From positions 2,170,001 to 2,234,000 of the forward strand of contig NZ_JAZIFX010000001.1 of the NCBI RefSeq assembly GCF_036634175.1: a stretch of DNA of 64,000 nucleotides, read 5' to 3'. Both the position numbers and the translations under genes were made by a program. This DNA is from Streptomyces sp. P9-A2. Its GTDB lineage: Bacteria; Actinomycetota; Actinomycetes; Streptomycetales; Streptomycetaceae. The first letter of the stretch is position 1, and each line of letters begins with the position of its first letter. The notes under the pieces were generated by a model that was given only the letters and a program-made list of their open reading frames with translations, was not told where the DNA came from and did not search any database. Shown in pieces: positions 7,012-16,343 of the stretch.

Positions 7012-10000
7012 ATGGTCCCCAGCGAAGCGGGCCGCACGATCGACCGTTTGGGCAAGCATCTGACCGGCGCTACGCGTCTGGACTCGCTGTCTGAGTCGTT
7101 CTCCGTGTTCGTCTACGAGGCGCTCCAGGACGATTTGGCCGATGTCGACCTGCGCCTGCTCCTGCACGGTCACAGTCTCGACGACTTCGCCCTGAACGGC
7201 CTCGCTGCGGAGAATCTCCACCGCGCCCGGCTGGACCAGCACCGCATTGCCCGGGCGTTTACGGCCTGGGCCGAAGAACATCTCCGGACAAGGGCCCTCA
7301 AGCGGCGCACGCGCGGCACCTGGACGAGCGTCGACGGCCCGTTCCCTTATGTCGTCGACGGCGCGGGCCTTGAGGCCGAAAGCCTCGGTCTGGTGGCGTC
7401 CCAGGACCTGTACTTTCCCCTGGAGACCACGGACGCTGACAAGGTGGCGCAGACCGTGGTCCGCTTCGAGCGCATGTGGCACGACGACGCGACCAGCACT
7501 GCCGTTCAGGAGGAGTTCCTCGACGCGGCCCGGGCCCTCTTCGAGGACAGGGCCCCCGAGTCCGTTTACCTGCGCGTCCTGACGTCTCTGTTCAAGGATT
7601 TCGTCGAGGAGGCCGGCGAGGAAACCGTCGAGCGCGGCAGAACGGGCTTCTACGACTCCGCAGTGTGGAAGAAGCTCTACAAGTTCCAGCGTGACGGTGT
7701 GCTCGGCGCTATCGAGAAGCTCGAGCGCCATAACGGCTGCATCATCGCCGACAGTGTGGGCTTGGGAAAGACCTTCGAAGCACTCGCCGTCATCAAGTAC
7801 TACGAGCTGCGCAACGACCGTGTCCTCGTCCTGGCGCCCAAGCGACTGCGGGAGAACTGGACCATCTACCGCGGCAACGACAGGCGAAACCCGCTGGCAG
7901 CGGACCGCTTCCACTATGACGTCCTGAACCACACCGACCTCAGCCGGACCGGCGGGCTATCGGGGGACATCGACCTGGCGAACGTCAACTGGGGCAACTA
8001 TGACCTCGTCGTGATCGACGAGTCCCACAACTTCCGCAATAACCCGCAGGTCAAGGGGCGGACGACCCGGTACGAGCGCCTCATGGAGGAGGTCTTCAGG
8101 TCCGGTGTGAGGACCAAGGTCCTCATGCTCAGTGCGACGCCCGTGAACACGCGCCTGGCCGACCTGAAAAACCAGGTCCTGTTCGCCACCGAGGGAGACG
8201 ACCGGGCACTGGCTTCAGACGGGATCAGGAGTATCGAGACCACACTGAACAAGGCGCAGAGGCACTTCAAAGAGTGGCAGCGCCTGCCCGCGGCCACCCG
8301 GAGCACGAAGTCCCTGGTCGGTACGCTCGGCATGGATTACATCCGGCTGCTGGACCTGGTCACGATCGCCCGCTCCCGCAAGCACATCGAAAAGTACTAC
8401 GGCACCAAGGACGTCGGGAGATTCCCCACCCGCCTGGCTCCGGTCAACCTCATTCCGCCCATCGACACGACCGACATGATGATCTCGCTGGAGGAGATCA
8501 ACCGGTCGATCCTGCGCCTCAACCTGGCGGCCTACAAACCCACTTCCTACGTCAGCGCGAAGTACGAGAGCAAGTACGCGGCCCTGTACGACCAGAGAGT
8601 GCGCACGGGCGGCCAACGTGTGTGGCGACAGACCGACCGTGAGAACAACGTGGTCCACCTGCTGCGAGTGGGTCTGCTCAAGCGCTTGGAGTCCTCCGTC
8701 AACTCCCTGGGCAAGACTCTCGGCAAAATCCTCGCCACTATGGAGGGCGCGATCGCCAGCATCGACGCCTACGAGGCGACCGGGGCCGAGGGAACGTCCA
8801 TTGACAGTTTCACCGACCTGGAGAAGATCGACCTGGACGACCCCCAGTTCGAGGACACTGTCGGCGGCAGCGTCAAGGTCTTCCTCGCCGACATCGACCG
8901 GGTGCGGTGGCGACAGGAACTCGAGCAGGACCGGGACACCGTGGCCGCTCTGCTCGCAGAGGTGACGGCGGTCGACGCCGACCGCGACGCCAAGCTGGCC
9001 GAGCTCAAGCGGTTCCTGCGCGACAAGGTCGAGCACCCCACCAACGACGACAACCGTAAGGCCCTGGTGTTCACCGCGTTCAGCGACACCGCCGAATACC
9101 TCTACGGGCATGTGGCCCACTGGGCACGTGACGAACTGGGTGTTCACATGGCCCTGATCACGGGGCAGAGCACCCGGACCACCCTCCCGATGAAGCGCGT
9201 CCACATGGTCGACGTCCTCACCGCGTTCTCACCGCGCTCCAAGGACGGTAACCCGGACGACCCGCAGATCGACATCGTGATCGCCACCGACACCATCTCC
9301 GAGGGCCAGAACCTCCAGGACTGCGACACGGTGATCAACTACGACATCCACTGGAACCCGGTGCGCATCGTCCAGCGTTTCGGCCGCGTCGACCGTCTCG
9401 GCACCACCAACACGAGTGTCCAACTCGTCAATTTCTGGCCCAACATGGACCTGGACGCCTACATCAACCTCGAGGCGCGTGTGTCCAGCCGCATGACCCT
9501 GTTGGACGTCTCCGCAACCGGTGAGGAGAACGTCCTGGACGTCACATCCGGTGATATGAACGACCTCGCCTACCGGCGCAAGCAACTGCAGCAGATGCAG
9601 CAGGCCGCTCCCACCATGGAGGACCTCGCCGGCGGTCTGAGCATCACCGACCTGACGCTCTCCGACTTCCGGATGGACGCCGCCGCCCGTGCACGGGGAG
9701 AGCTTCAGGAGATCACCGGGTGGCCCCTGGCTCTCTTCGGCGTCACCCGCTTCGACAAGGCCCTCGCCGACGACGGGCTCGTTCCTGGAGCAGTCTTCCT
9801 CCTGCGCGTGAGGGACGACGCGATCTCCTTCTCCGAGGCGTACCCGCTGGCGCCGTACGTGCTGGCCTACGTGACCGACGACGGCAGCCTCGCGCACGAG
9901 ATCGAGGAACCCAAACTGGCCCTCGACGTCCTGCGCCACCACTGCCTGGGCGACACCGAACCCGACGCCGCCGTCCTCGCGGAGTTCGACCGGGCGACCA

Positions 10001-10188
10001 GGTCGGGCAGGTCCATGAAGCACTACCGCAACCTTCTGGACGTGGCGGTCCGAGCCGCTTCCGGCAAGGCCGAAGAGAGCATGGTGGCCTCACTCTTCTC
10101 GGCGGGCCCCTCACAACTGGGAACGGAGGCCGCCGCGCCCGGTCTGGAAGCCGTGGACGTGATCGCGTGGATGGCGGTGCTCCCGTGA
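7012..10188 (+). CDS. SNF2/RapA-like helicase of the extended type III R-M operon
   Basis: 1058 residues from the ATG at 7012, chosen because GGAGG lies 10 bp upstream; a GTG at 6976 is also in frame. The N-terminal 230 residues carry no recognised domain. The first RecA lobe has IIADSVGLGKTFEAL (Walker A, about 244-258) and LVVIDESHNFRNN (DESH box, about 332-344). The second lobe has IDIVIATDTISEGQNLQ and RIVQRFGRVDRLGT (motifs V and VI). This is the SNF2/HepA class of dsDNA translocase rather than a type I HsdR. The stop overlaps the DUF4391 gene by 4 bp, so the two are coupled. It probably remodels or translocates DNA for the downstream Mod/Res enzymes. Confidence 0.85.
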   Translation: MVPSEAGRTIDRLGKHLTGATRLDSLSESFSVFVYEALQDDLADVDLRLLLHGHSLDDFALNGLAAENLHRARLDQHRIARAFTAWAEEHLRTRALKRRTRGTWTSVDGPFPYVVDGAGLEAESLGLVASQDLYFPLETTDADKVAQTVVRFERMWHDDATSTAVQEEFLDAARALFEDRAPESVYLRVLTSLFKDFVEEAGEETVERGRTGFYDSAVWKKLYKFQRDGVLGAIEKLERHNGCIIADSVGLGKTFEALAVIKYYELRNDRVLVLAPKRLRENWTIYRGNDRRNPLAADRFHYDVLNHTDLSRTGGLSGDIDLANVNWGNYDLVVIDESHNFRNNPQVKGRTTRYERLMEEVFRSGVRTKVLMLSATPVNTRLADLKNQVLFATEGDDRALASDGIRSIETTLNKAQRHFKEWQRLPAATRSTKSLVGTLGMDYIRLLDLVTIARSRKHIEKYYGTKDVGRFPTRLAPVNLIPPIDTTDMMISLEEINRSILRLNLAAYKPTSYVSAKYESKYAALYDQRVRTGGQRVWRQTDRENNVVHLLRVGLLKRLESSVNSLGKTLGKILATMEGAIASIDAYEATGAEGTSIDSFTDLEKIDLDDPQFEDTVGGSVKVFLADIDRVRWRQELEQDRDTVAALLAEVTAVDADRDAKLAELKRFLRDKVEHPTNDDNRKALVFTAFSDTAEYLYGHVAHWARDELGVHMALITGQSTRTTLPMKRVHMVDVLTAFSPRSKDGNPDDPQIDIVIATDTISEGQNLQDCDTVINYDIHWNPVRIVQRFGRVDRLGTTNTSVQLVNFWPNMDLDAYINLEARVSSRMTLLDVSATGEENVLDVTSGDMNDLAYRRKQLQQMQQAAPTMEDLAGGLSITDLTLSDFRMDAAARARGELQEITGWPLALFGVTRFDKALADDGLVPGAVFLLRVRDDAISFSEAYPLAPYVLAYVTDDGSLAHEIEEPKLALDVLRHHCLGDTEPDAAVLAEFDRATRSGRSMKHYRNLLDVAVRAASGKAEESMVASLFSAGPSQLGTEAAAPGLEAVDVIAWMAVLP

Positions 10189-10955
10189 CGGACGTACCCC
10201 GCGATCACGACGGTGCCGCCCTGTTGGCTCTGCCCGACAAGGCACGCCAGCACCATCGCATCACGAAGAAGCTGCTCGCCGCCCAGTTCGAGGATCAGGC
10301 CCCCGCCGACGCCCGTCTGATCACCAAGGCGGTGGCCTCGGCTCAACTGGTCGGCATCCTGCGCCCGGAGACCATCCAGGCACCCATGTACCAGGACAGC
10401 GAGCGTGCTGTCGTCGACATCCCGGTTCTCGAGGCGTTCCTGGCCGACAAGACCTCGGCGTCGGACAGGACCCGCGTGGCCGAACTCATCCACCGCAGCA
10501 TGGCCAAGCCGGTGGTGCTGTTCGCGCACATACACGACGGCACCACCACCCTCTCGCTGGCGCTCAGCCACGTCAGCCGCACGGACCCCACTCAGTCGAC
10601 CTCCGTGATAGACGCACACGTCATGGTGCCGACCGGGGGCATCGAACCGGGCGCCCTGCACCTGGAGCGGCTCGACCGCACGGACATGTGGGCGCTGTAC
10701 CGCGACCTCGTGCGCACCGCCGCCGCCGACGGCCGCCCGGCCGGCACTGCCCTGCGGGCAGCGAACGCGATCACGCTGCGTCGACGGTTGACCGACCTGG
10801 AGAGCGAACTGATCGCGGTTGTACGGGACGCAAAACGTGCGAAGAACCAGCAGCAGCGCATCGATCTGAACACGGCGACACGGACGCTACGTGCACAGAT
10901 CGGACATGTCAGAGGCAACCTATACAGTGCCGACGGCGACCGCGACAACACCTGA
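10185..10955 (+). CDS. DUF4391 domain protein
   Basis: 256 residues starting at GTG inside the helicase stop (GTGA). The pattern ALPDKARQHHRITKKLLAAQF near the N-terminus and a C-terminal helical region (LTDLESELIAVVRDAKRAK) match DUF4391 proteins, which recur beside helicase-plus-methylase defence operons. No catalytic motif is visible. The family's biochemical role is unknown to me; position suggests an adaptor between the SNF2 motor and the modification/restriction pair. About 45 bp of AT-richer sequence separates it from mod. Confidence 0.75.
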   Translation: MTDVPRDHDGAALLALPDKARQHHRITKKLLAAQFEDQAPADARLITKAVASAQLVGILRPETIQAPMYQDSERAVVDIPVLEAFLADKTSASDRTRVAELIHRSMAKPVVLFAHIHDGTTTLSLALSHVSRTDPTQSTSVIDAHVMVPTGGIEPGALHLERLDRTDMWALYRDLVRTAAADGRPAGTALRAANAITLRRRLTDLESELIAVVRDAKRAKNQQQRIDLNTATRTLRAQIGHVRGNLYSADGDRDNT

Positions 10956-11000
10956 GCAGTCCATAAATCCCCACCTATACACACAAGAAAGACATCACTC

Positions 11001-12995
11001 GTGACCCTGGACTTCGAATCAGTCGACGACCTGACCGGCCCCGGCGAGGCCAAGTCGAACCTCGACGCACTGGCCCGTCTCTTCCCCGACGCCGTCGTCA
11101 ACGGCACCGTCGATATCGAGGCCCTCCGGGACCTGCTGGGTGAGAACGCCGCCCCCACAACCGCCGAGGCGTTCGGCCTGCGCTGGCCGGGCATGGCCGA
11201 AGCCCGCCGCCTGTCCACCCTCCCAGCGACGGGCACGCTCCTGCCGAAGCAGGAGGAGTCCGTGGACTGGGACAACACCCGCAACATCGTGGTCGAGGGC
11301 GACAACCTCGAGGTGCTGCGTCTGCTGCGGCGCGGGTATACCAACAAGGTCGACGTGATCTACATCGACCCGCCTTACAACACGGGCAACGACTTCATCT
11401 ACGACGACAAGCGCGTCACCTCGCAGGTCGAGCACGAGATGGTGGCGGGGCAGCGGGACGAAGAGGGGGCGCTTCAGACCGGCACCGGCTCCGACCGGGC
11501 ACAGGATCGCAGGGCCGGAGCATCCAAGCATTCGGCATGGTTGTCGATGATGTATCCGCGATTGCTTGTGGCACACCATCTACTCAAGGAAACGGGCGTC
11601 ATCATAATTGCCATTGATGACACAGAGCATGCACGTCTCAAGCTTCTGATGGATCGGGTGTTCGGGGCGGAAAACTTCGCGGCAAACGTAGTATGGCAAG
11701 GGTCCGGCCGGAATGACGCCCGATTCACTTCCGCAGGAATCGACTACATGGTCATCTATGCGAAGTCGAAGAAAACTTTGATTCAGAAAGATGCGCGTTG
11801 GACCGAGGAGAAGACGGGTGGGGCTGAAGTCGCCGCGGCGGCACACAAATTCTGGGAAGAGAACCGCCATGACCCGGAAGCAGCGACTGAAGCTTTGCAG
11901 AATTGGTGGAAGAACGCCCCGAAAGATATCGCGAAGGGCCTTGGGGGCTCTCGCGGATACAAGGAAATCGACGAGAACGGGCGTGTTTTTGCGCGGGGCG
12001 ACTTGAGCTCCCCCAATCCTCGGGAAAACCTCATGTACGATCTCCCTCACCCCGTGAGTGGGCTTCCCGTCCGCAGGCACTCAAGCGGTTGGCGCTACTC
12101 GCGAGAGACCATGTCACAAAAGATTGCCGAGGGTCGAATTCTTTTCGGCGAGGACGAGACCGTGAGCCCCCGGTACAAGCGCTTCCTGGATGAGCTTGAG
12201 GACCAGCCAATCCGTCCTGTTTTCGAGCGAGATCGGGCAGCCGCAGGGGCGCAGCTTTGCCGCCTTCTGGGTAGCGATGTATTCGAGTATCCGAAGGATC
12301 ATACTGTGCTCGCCAAATGGATCAGCGCAGTGTCCGAATCGGATCCTGATGCAGTAATTCTTGACTTTTTTGCGGGTTCGGGCTCTACGGGCCACGCCGT
12401 CATGGACCTCAACGCCGCTGACGGCGGCAACCGTCGGTACATCCTGGTCCAGCTCGACGAGGCCGTCGACAAGGACGGCTACGACACGATCGCCGACATC
12501 ACCCGCGAGCGCCTCCGCCGTGCGGGCCAGCAGATTACGTCCGAGCAAAACCCCAACACAGCCCTCATCGACACCGGCTTCCGGTCGTACCGCCTCGCGT
12601 CCAGCAATGTGAAAGCCTGGGACGGGACACCCGACCAGCTGGACCTGCTGGAGGCCGTGAACAACCTTGTGGCCGGGCGTACCGCGGACGATCTGCTAGT
12701 CGAGATGATGCTGCGTATGGGCGTGGAGCTGACCACGCCGCTGGAGACGCGCGAGGTTTCCGGTAGCCCGCTGTACAACCTAGCGGGCACGCTATTCGCG
12801 TACTTCGGTACCGACATCACGATCGACCGGGCGAACGAGGTCGCCAAGGCTCTGGCGGCCTGGCGTGACGAGGACCCGAGCGACGCCGACACCACGGTCG
12901 TCGTCCGCGACACCGGCTTCGTCGACTCCGCCACCAAGCTCAACTTCGCCGCCGCGCTCAAGCAGGCCGGCTTCACCACATTGCGGAGCATCTGA
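11001..12995 (+). CDS. Type III restriction-modification methyltransferase subunit (Mod)
   Basis: 664 residues from a GTG start. The catalytic motif IV YIDPPYNTGND (DPPY at 123-126) precedes the SAM-binding motif I DFFAGSGSTGHAV (about 455-467), so this is a beta-class N6-adenine or N4-cytosine methyltransferase as in type III systems. In these enzymes the stretch between the two motifs is the target-recognition domain. Here that stretch (about 11530-12370) is visibly AT-richer, with codons such as AAA, ATT and TTT that are rare in the flanking catalytic parts. The gene abuts res directly (stop TGA, then ATG). The product would methylate one strand of an asymmetric site and guide Res. Confidence 0.92.
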   Translation: MTLDFESVDDLTGPGEAKSNLDALARLFPDAVVNGTVDIEALRDLLGENAAPTTAEAFGLRWPGMAEARRLSTLPATGTLLPKQEESVDWDNTRNIVVEGDNLEVLRLLRRGYTNKVDVIYIDPPYNTGNDFIYDDKRVTSQVEHEMVAGQRDEEGALQTGTGSDRAQDRRAGASKHSAWLSMMYPRLLVAHHLLKETGVIIIAIDDTEHARLKLLMDRVFGAENFAANVVWQGSGRNDARFTSAGIDYMVIYAKSKKTLIQKDARWTEEKTGGAEVAAAAHKFWEENRHDPEAATEALQNWWKNAPKDIAKGLGGSRGYKEIDENGRVFARGDLSSPNPRENLMYDLPHPVSGLPVRRHSSGWRYSRETMSQKIAEGRILFGEDETVSPRYKRFLDELEDQPIRPVFERDRAAAGAQLCRLLGSDVFEYPKDHTVLAKWISAVSESDPDAVILDFFAGSGSTGHAVMDLNAADGGNRRYILVQLDEAVDKDGYDTIADITRERLRRAGQQITSEQNPNTALIDTGFRSYRLASSNVKAWDGTPDQLDLLEAVNNLVAGRTADDLLVEMMLRMGVELTTPLETREVSGSPLYNLAGTLFAYFGTDITIDRANEVAKALAAWRDEDPSDADTTVVVRDTGFVDSATKLNFAAALKQAGFTTLRSI

Positions 12996-15900
12996 ATGAA
13001 GTTCTCCTTCGACGCGGACCTCGAGTACCAGCGTCAGGCCATCGACGCGGTCACGGGCCTGTTTAAGGGACAGGAGGCCATGACCTCCCAGTTCACCGTG
13101 CACGCGCATCCGTCCGCGCACGGTGGGTTCGAGGGGCTCTCCGACCTGGGGTACGGCAACATGCTGCACCTGGACGAAGAGACAATCCTCGCGAACCTGC
13201 GCGAGGTGCAGAACCGCACCGGTCTCGCCCCGGAGCCGTCGCTGGACTCGATGAACTTCACCATCGAAATGGAGACCGGAACCGGCAAGACGTACGTCTA
13301 CCTGCGGACCATTTACGAGCTCAACCAGCTCTACGGATTCACCAAATTCATGGTGGTCGTCCCGTCGGTAGCTATCAAGGAGGGCATCGAGACGTCCATC
13401 CAGATGCTGCGTGAGCACTTCGCGACCCTGTATGGAAATCCGCCGATGAACCCCTTCCAGTTTGACGGCAACAATCCCTCCCGCGTTCGTTCCTTCTCCA
13501 CCTCGCCCAGTATCGAGGTCATGATCGTCACCGTCGGGGCGATCAACAAGAAGACCAACAAGATCTACCAGCCTGCTGAGGACCTCGACTTCGAGGTCCC
13601 CGCCGATCTGATCCGGGCCACGAAGCCGATCATCATCGTCGACGAGCCACAGAGCGTGTACGGGGACACAGGTAACGGCAGGAAGAAAGGCGCGGGGCGC
13701 AGCGCGCTGGAAAACTTCAATGCCCTGGCTACGTTGCGCTATTCAGCCACCCACCCGAAGGACGACAAGGCCAACCTCGTCTACCGCCTCGACGCCATCG
13801 CCGCCTACGAGAACGAGCTGGTCAAGCAGATCGAGGTCGACTCCCTGGTCACCTCTGCCAGCGGGACGACCCCGTACGTCAGGTTCCTCGGGGCGAAGCG
13901 CGGCAAGGCTGGAACGATCACGGCCCGCGTCGAGGTGGATGTCGAGGAGGGCAACGAGATCAAGCGTAAGGCGGTCACCGTCGACACCGGGTCACGCAGC
14001 AACCTCGCGGATGCGACCGGACGTGACTTGTACAAGGACCTCACGGTGGTCGCCATCACCGCGACCCAGGGGCAGGAGAGCATCTCCTTCGACACCGTCG
14101 CACAGCCACTGGGTTCAGGCGACAGTATCGGCGCCGAGGTCAGCGTAGGTGAGCGAGCCCGCCAGATGATCGCCCAGACCATCCGGCAACACCTGTGCAA
14201 GGAGCAGGAGTTCGCGATCCACGAACGCGACATAAAGGTACTCAGCCTGTTCTTCGTCGATTCCGTGGCCAAGTACCGGGAGTACGGCCCCGACGGAGAG
14301 GCCCTGCCGGGCGAGTACCAGCGGATCTTCGAGGAGGAGTACACGCGCATCACCTCCGAGCCAGAGTTCAACACTCTGTTGGGCGGCTCCGCCGCCGACC
14401 AGGTCGCGAAAGAGACCCACCAGGGGTACTTCTCCGTGGACCGCCGCAAAGGCGGCAGCGAGGTGCTGGTGGACACCAAGGAGACCACTGACAAGGGGCG
14501 CCAGCAGGCCGGTCTGGCCTACGAGCAGATCATGCGGGACAAGGTCGGCCTGACCACGCCCGGCACTGCCATCCGGTTCATCTTCAGCCACTCTGCACTG
14601 CAAGAGGGCTGGGACAATCCCAACGTTTTCCAGATCTGTGTTTTGAGGAACATGGGCACAGAGCGGTGGCGACGCCAGTCCATCGGGCGGGGCCTGCGCC
14701 TGTGCGTGGACGGGTCGGGCAACCGGGTGCACGGCTTCGACACCAACCGCCTCACCGTGATCGCGAACGAGTCCTACGAGGAGTTCGCCGAGCGCCTCCA
14801 GCGCGAGATGGCCGACGACCTGGGTATCCGGTTCGGCGTCGTCACCGTGGACGGCATCGCGCGGCTGACTTTCAAGGCAGAGGACGGGAGCGTCGCCCCC
14901 GTGGGCGCGACCGCCGCGCAGCAGCTGTACCAGGCCTTGTTCTTCGAAGGGTATGTCGACGTCAAGGGGAAGGTGCAGGACAACCTGCGCGAGGCCGTAC
15001 AGACCGGTGACGCGAAACTTACGAAGCTTGTCAGCGACGCCGTGGATTCGGAGGCCGCCACCAAGGCTGTACTCGGACACTTCAAGCGCCTGGCCAAACC
15101 AATCGATGTCAAGAAAGCCGGCGAACGCATCGCGGTGCCCGTCGTCCAGGAGCGGCTGGACAGCCCCGAGTTCCAGGAGCTCTGGAACCGCATCCGGCAC
15201 CGCACGGAGTACCGCGTCGAGGTCGACGAAACCGACCTGCGCGCCGCAATGGTGAAGGCGCTGCGCACCATGCTCCCCGTGCCCAAGCGCCGGGGCGAGT
15301 GGTTCACGCGCCGTGTACGGCGCATAGACCAGAGTGGTCTGACTGCCGAAACTACGGCCGCGAGACGCACGGACGTCACCTACGCGGACAGCGAGGACCT
15401 GCCCGACATCCTGTCCGTTCTCGCGGACCGCACGCAGTTGACCCGTGCCACGATCGCCCACGTCCTCACCGAGTCGGGCACCCTCGGCCAGTTCCGGAAC
15501 AATCCGCAGGCGTACATCGACCAGGTAGGCCGCCAGCTCAACATCACCAAGGACCGCTTCCTGGTCGAAGGGGTGCGCTACGAGCTGGTGGACGCTTCTC
15601 GTCCCGAGGGGGACCGCCGGTACGCCCTCAGCCTGTTCCACGAGGCCGACCTCGCCGGCTACACCGGCCCCGGAGGAAACATCATCACGGACGCGGACGG
15701 CAACGCGGTGTCGTTCAAAGAGAAGTCCGTGTACCGCTACCTGATCATCGACTCGAATCCGGAGAAGGAATTCGCGCTCGCGCTCCTGCAGCGCCCCGAG
15801 GTCAAGACCTTCGTCAAGCTCCCGCCCTCGTTCAAGATCCCAACCCCCCTGGGGAGCTACAACCCCGACTGGGCCCTGACCGTAGAACGGACCGACGGCA

Positions 15901-16091
15901 GCCGCTACATCGTCTTCGAGACCAAGGATGTCAACGAGACAGAACTACTGCGCATCGGAGAACAAGACAAGATCACTTCTGCCCGCGCACACTTCGACGC
16001 GGTAACGCGAGATGCCGCAATAGACGATCTTGAGTACGAGGTCGTCAACGGCATCGAGGCGGCGACCGCCGTGATGGAACGGGACGCTTGA
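12996..16091 (+). CDS. Type III restriction endonuclease subunit (Res)
   Basis: 1031 residues. SF2 helicase motifs: EMETGTGKTYV (Walker A, about 91-101), IIIVDEPQSVYG (DEPQ box), and a second lobe with ALQEGWDNPNVFQIC and WRRQSIGRGLRLCVD. The C-terminus has a PD-(D/E)XK nuclease: YNPDWALTVE (about 955-964) followed by RYIVFETKDVNE (ETK about 975-977). All catalytic elements are present and the length fits full Res proteins. It forms a complex with Mod, and the SNF2 and DUF4391 genes upstream enlarge the usual two-gene system to four. Confidence 0.92.
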   Translation: MKFSFDADLEYQRQAIDAVTGLFKGQEAMTSQFTVHAHPSAHGGFEGLSDLGYGNMLHLDEETILANLREVQNRTGLAPEPSLDSMNFTIEMETGTGKTYVYLRTIYELNQLYGFTKFMVVVPSVAIKEGIETSIQMLREHFATLYGNPPMNPFQFDGNNPSRVRSFSTSPSIEVMIVTVGAINKKTNKIYQPAEDLDFEVPADLIRATKPIIIVDEPQSVYGDTGNGRKKGAGRSALENFNALATLRYSATHPKDDKANLVYRLDAIAAYENELVKQIEVDSLVTSASGTTPYVRFLGAKRGKAGTITARVEVDVEEGNEIKRKAVTVDTGSRSNLADATGRDLYKDLTVVAITATQGQESISFDTVAQPLGSGDSIGAEVSVGERARQMIAQTIRQHLCKEQEFAIHERDIKVLSLFFVDSVAKYREYGPDGEALPGEYQRIFEEEYTRITSEPEFNTLLGGSAADQVAKETHQGYFSVDRRKGGSEVLVDTKETTDKGRQQAGLAYEQIMRDKVGLTTPGTAIRFIFSHSALQEGWDNPNVFQICVLRNMGTERWRRQSIGRGLRLCVDGSGNRVHGFDTNRLTVIANESYEEFAERLQREMADDLGIRFGVVTVDGIARLTFKAEDGSVAPVGATAAQQLYQALFFEGYVDVKGKVQDNLREAVQTGDAKLTKLVSDAVDSEAATKAVLGHFKRLAKPIDVKKAGERIAVPVVQERLDSPEFQELWNRIRHRTEYRVEVDETDLRAAMVKALRTMLPVPKRRGEWFTRRVRRIDQSGLTAETTAARRTDVTYADSEDLPDILSVLADRTQLTRATIAHVLTESGTLGQFRNNPQAYIDQVGRQLNITKDRFLVEGVRYELVDASRPEGDRRYALSLFHEADLAGYTGPGGNIITDADGNAVSFKEKSVYRYLIIDSNPEKEFALALLQRPEVKTFVKLPPSFKIPTPLGSYNPDWALTVERTDGSRYIVFETKDVNETELLRIGEQDKITSARAHFDAVTRDAAIDDLEYEVVNGIEAATAVMERDA

Positions 16092-16157
16092 GGCCATAGT
16101 GTGCTGCGGGATCGGGCAACATCGCTCCCGCAGCACACGGCTCGACGTCTGCGCCCC

Positions 16158-16343
16158 TCACGCCTCCGTGACGAACCCCACGAACCGCGTCCACTCCCCA
16201 CGCCCGACGGCGAAGTGGGTGCGCGTCACGTCCTTGGAGTCCCGTACGCACACGGCCTGTTCGGTGACGGCGACCTCGACGCAGCTGTCACCCTGAGTGC
16301 CGCTGTAGCTGGACTTGAACCACGCCAGTTCCGTCGTGTTCAT
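16158..16343 (-). CDS. DUF397 domain protein (whiJ-type partner)
   Basis: 61 residues with the hallmark LAWFKSSYSGTQGDSCVEVA, then VCVRDSKD and a terminal WTRFVGF, which define DUF397. These small acidic proteins are encoded next to HTH-DUF5753 regulators in Streptomyces and are thought to modulate them in development and secondary metabolism. The start overlaps the upstream regulator stop by 4 bp (ATGA). There is no membrane segment or signal peptide. Convergent with res, leaving only about 65 bp between them. Confidence 0.92.
   Translation of the reverse strand: MNTTELAWFKSSYSGTQGDSCVEVAVTEQAVCVRDSKDVTRTHFAVGRGEWTRFVGFVTEA

Noticed and set aside
7012..16091. DISARM or BREX assignment for the helicase-methylase operon
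   Set aside because: No DUF1998, PLD nuclease, PglZ or BrxC-like protein; the methylase and nuclease are clear type III Mod and Res.
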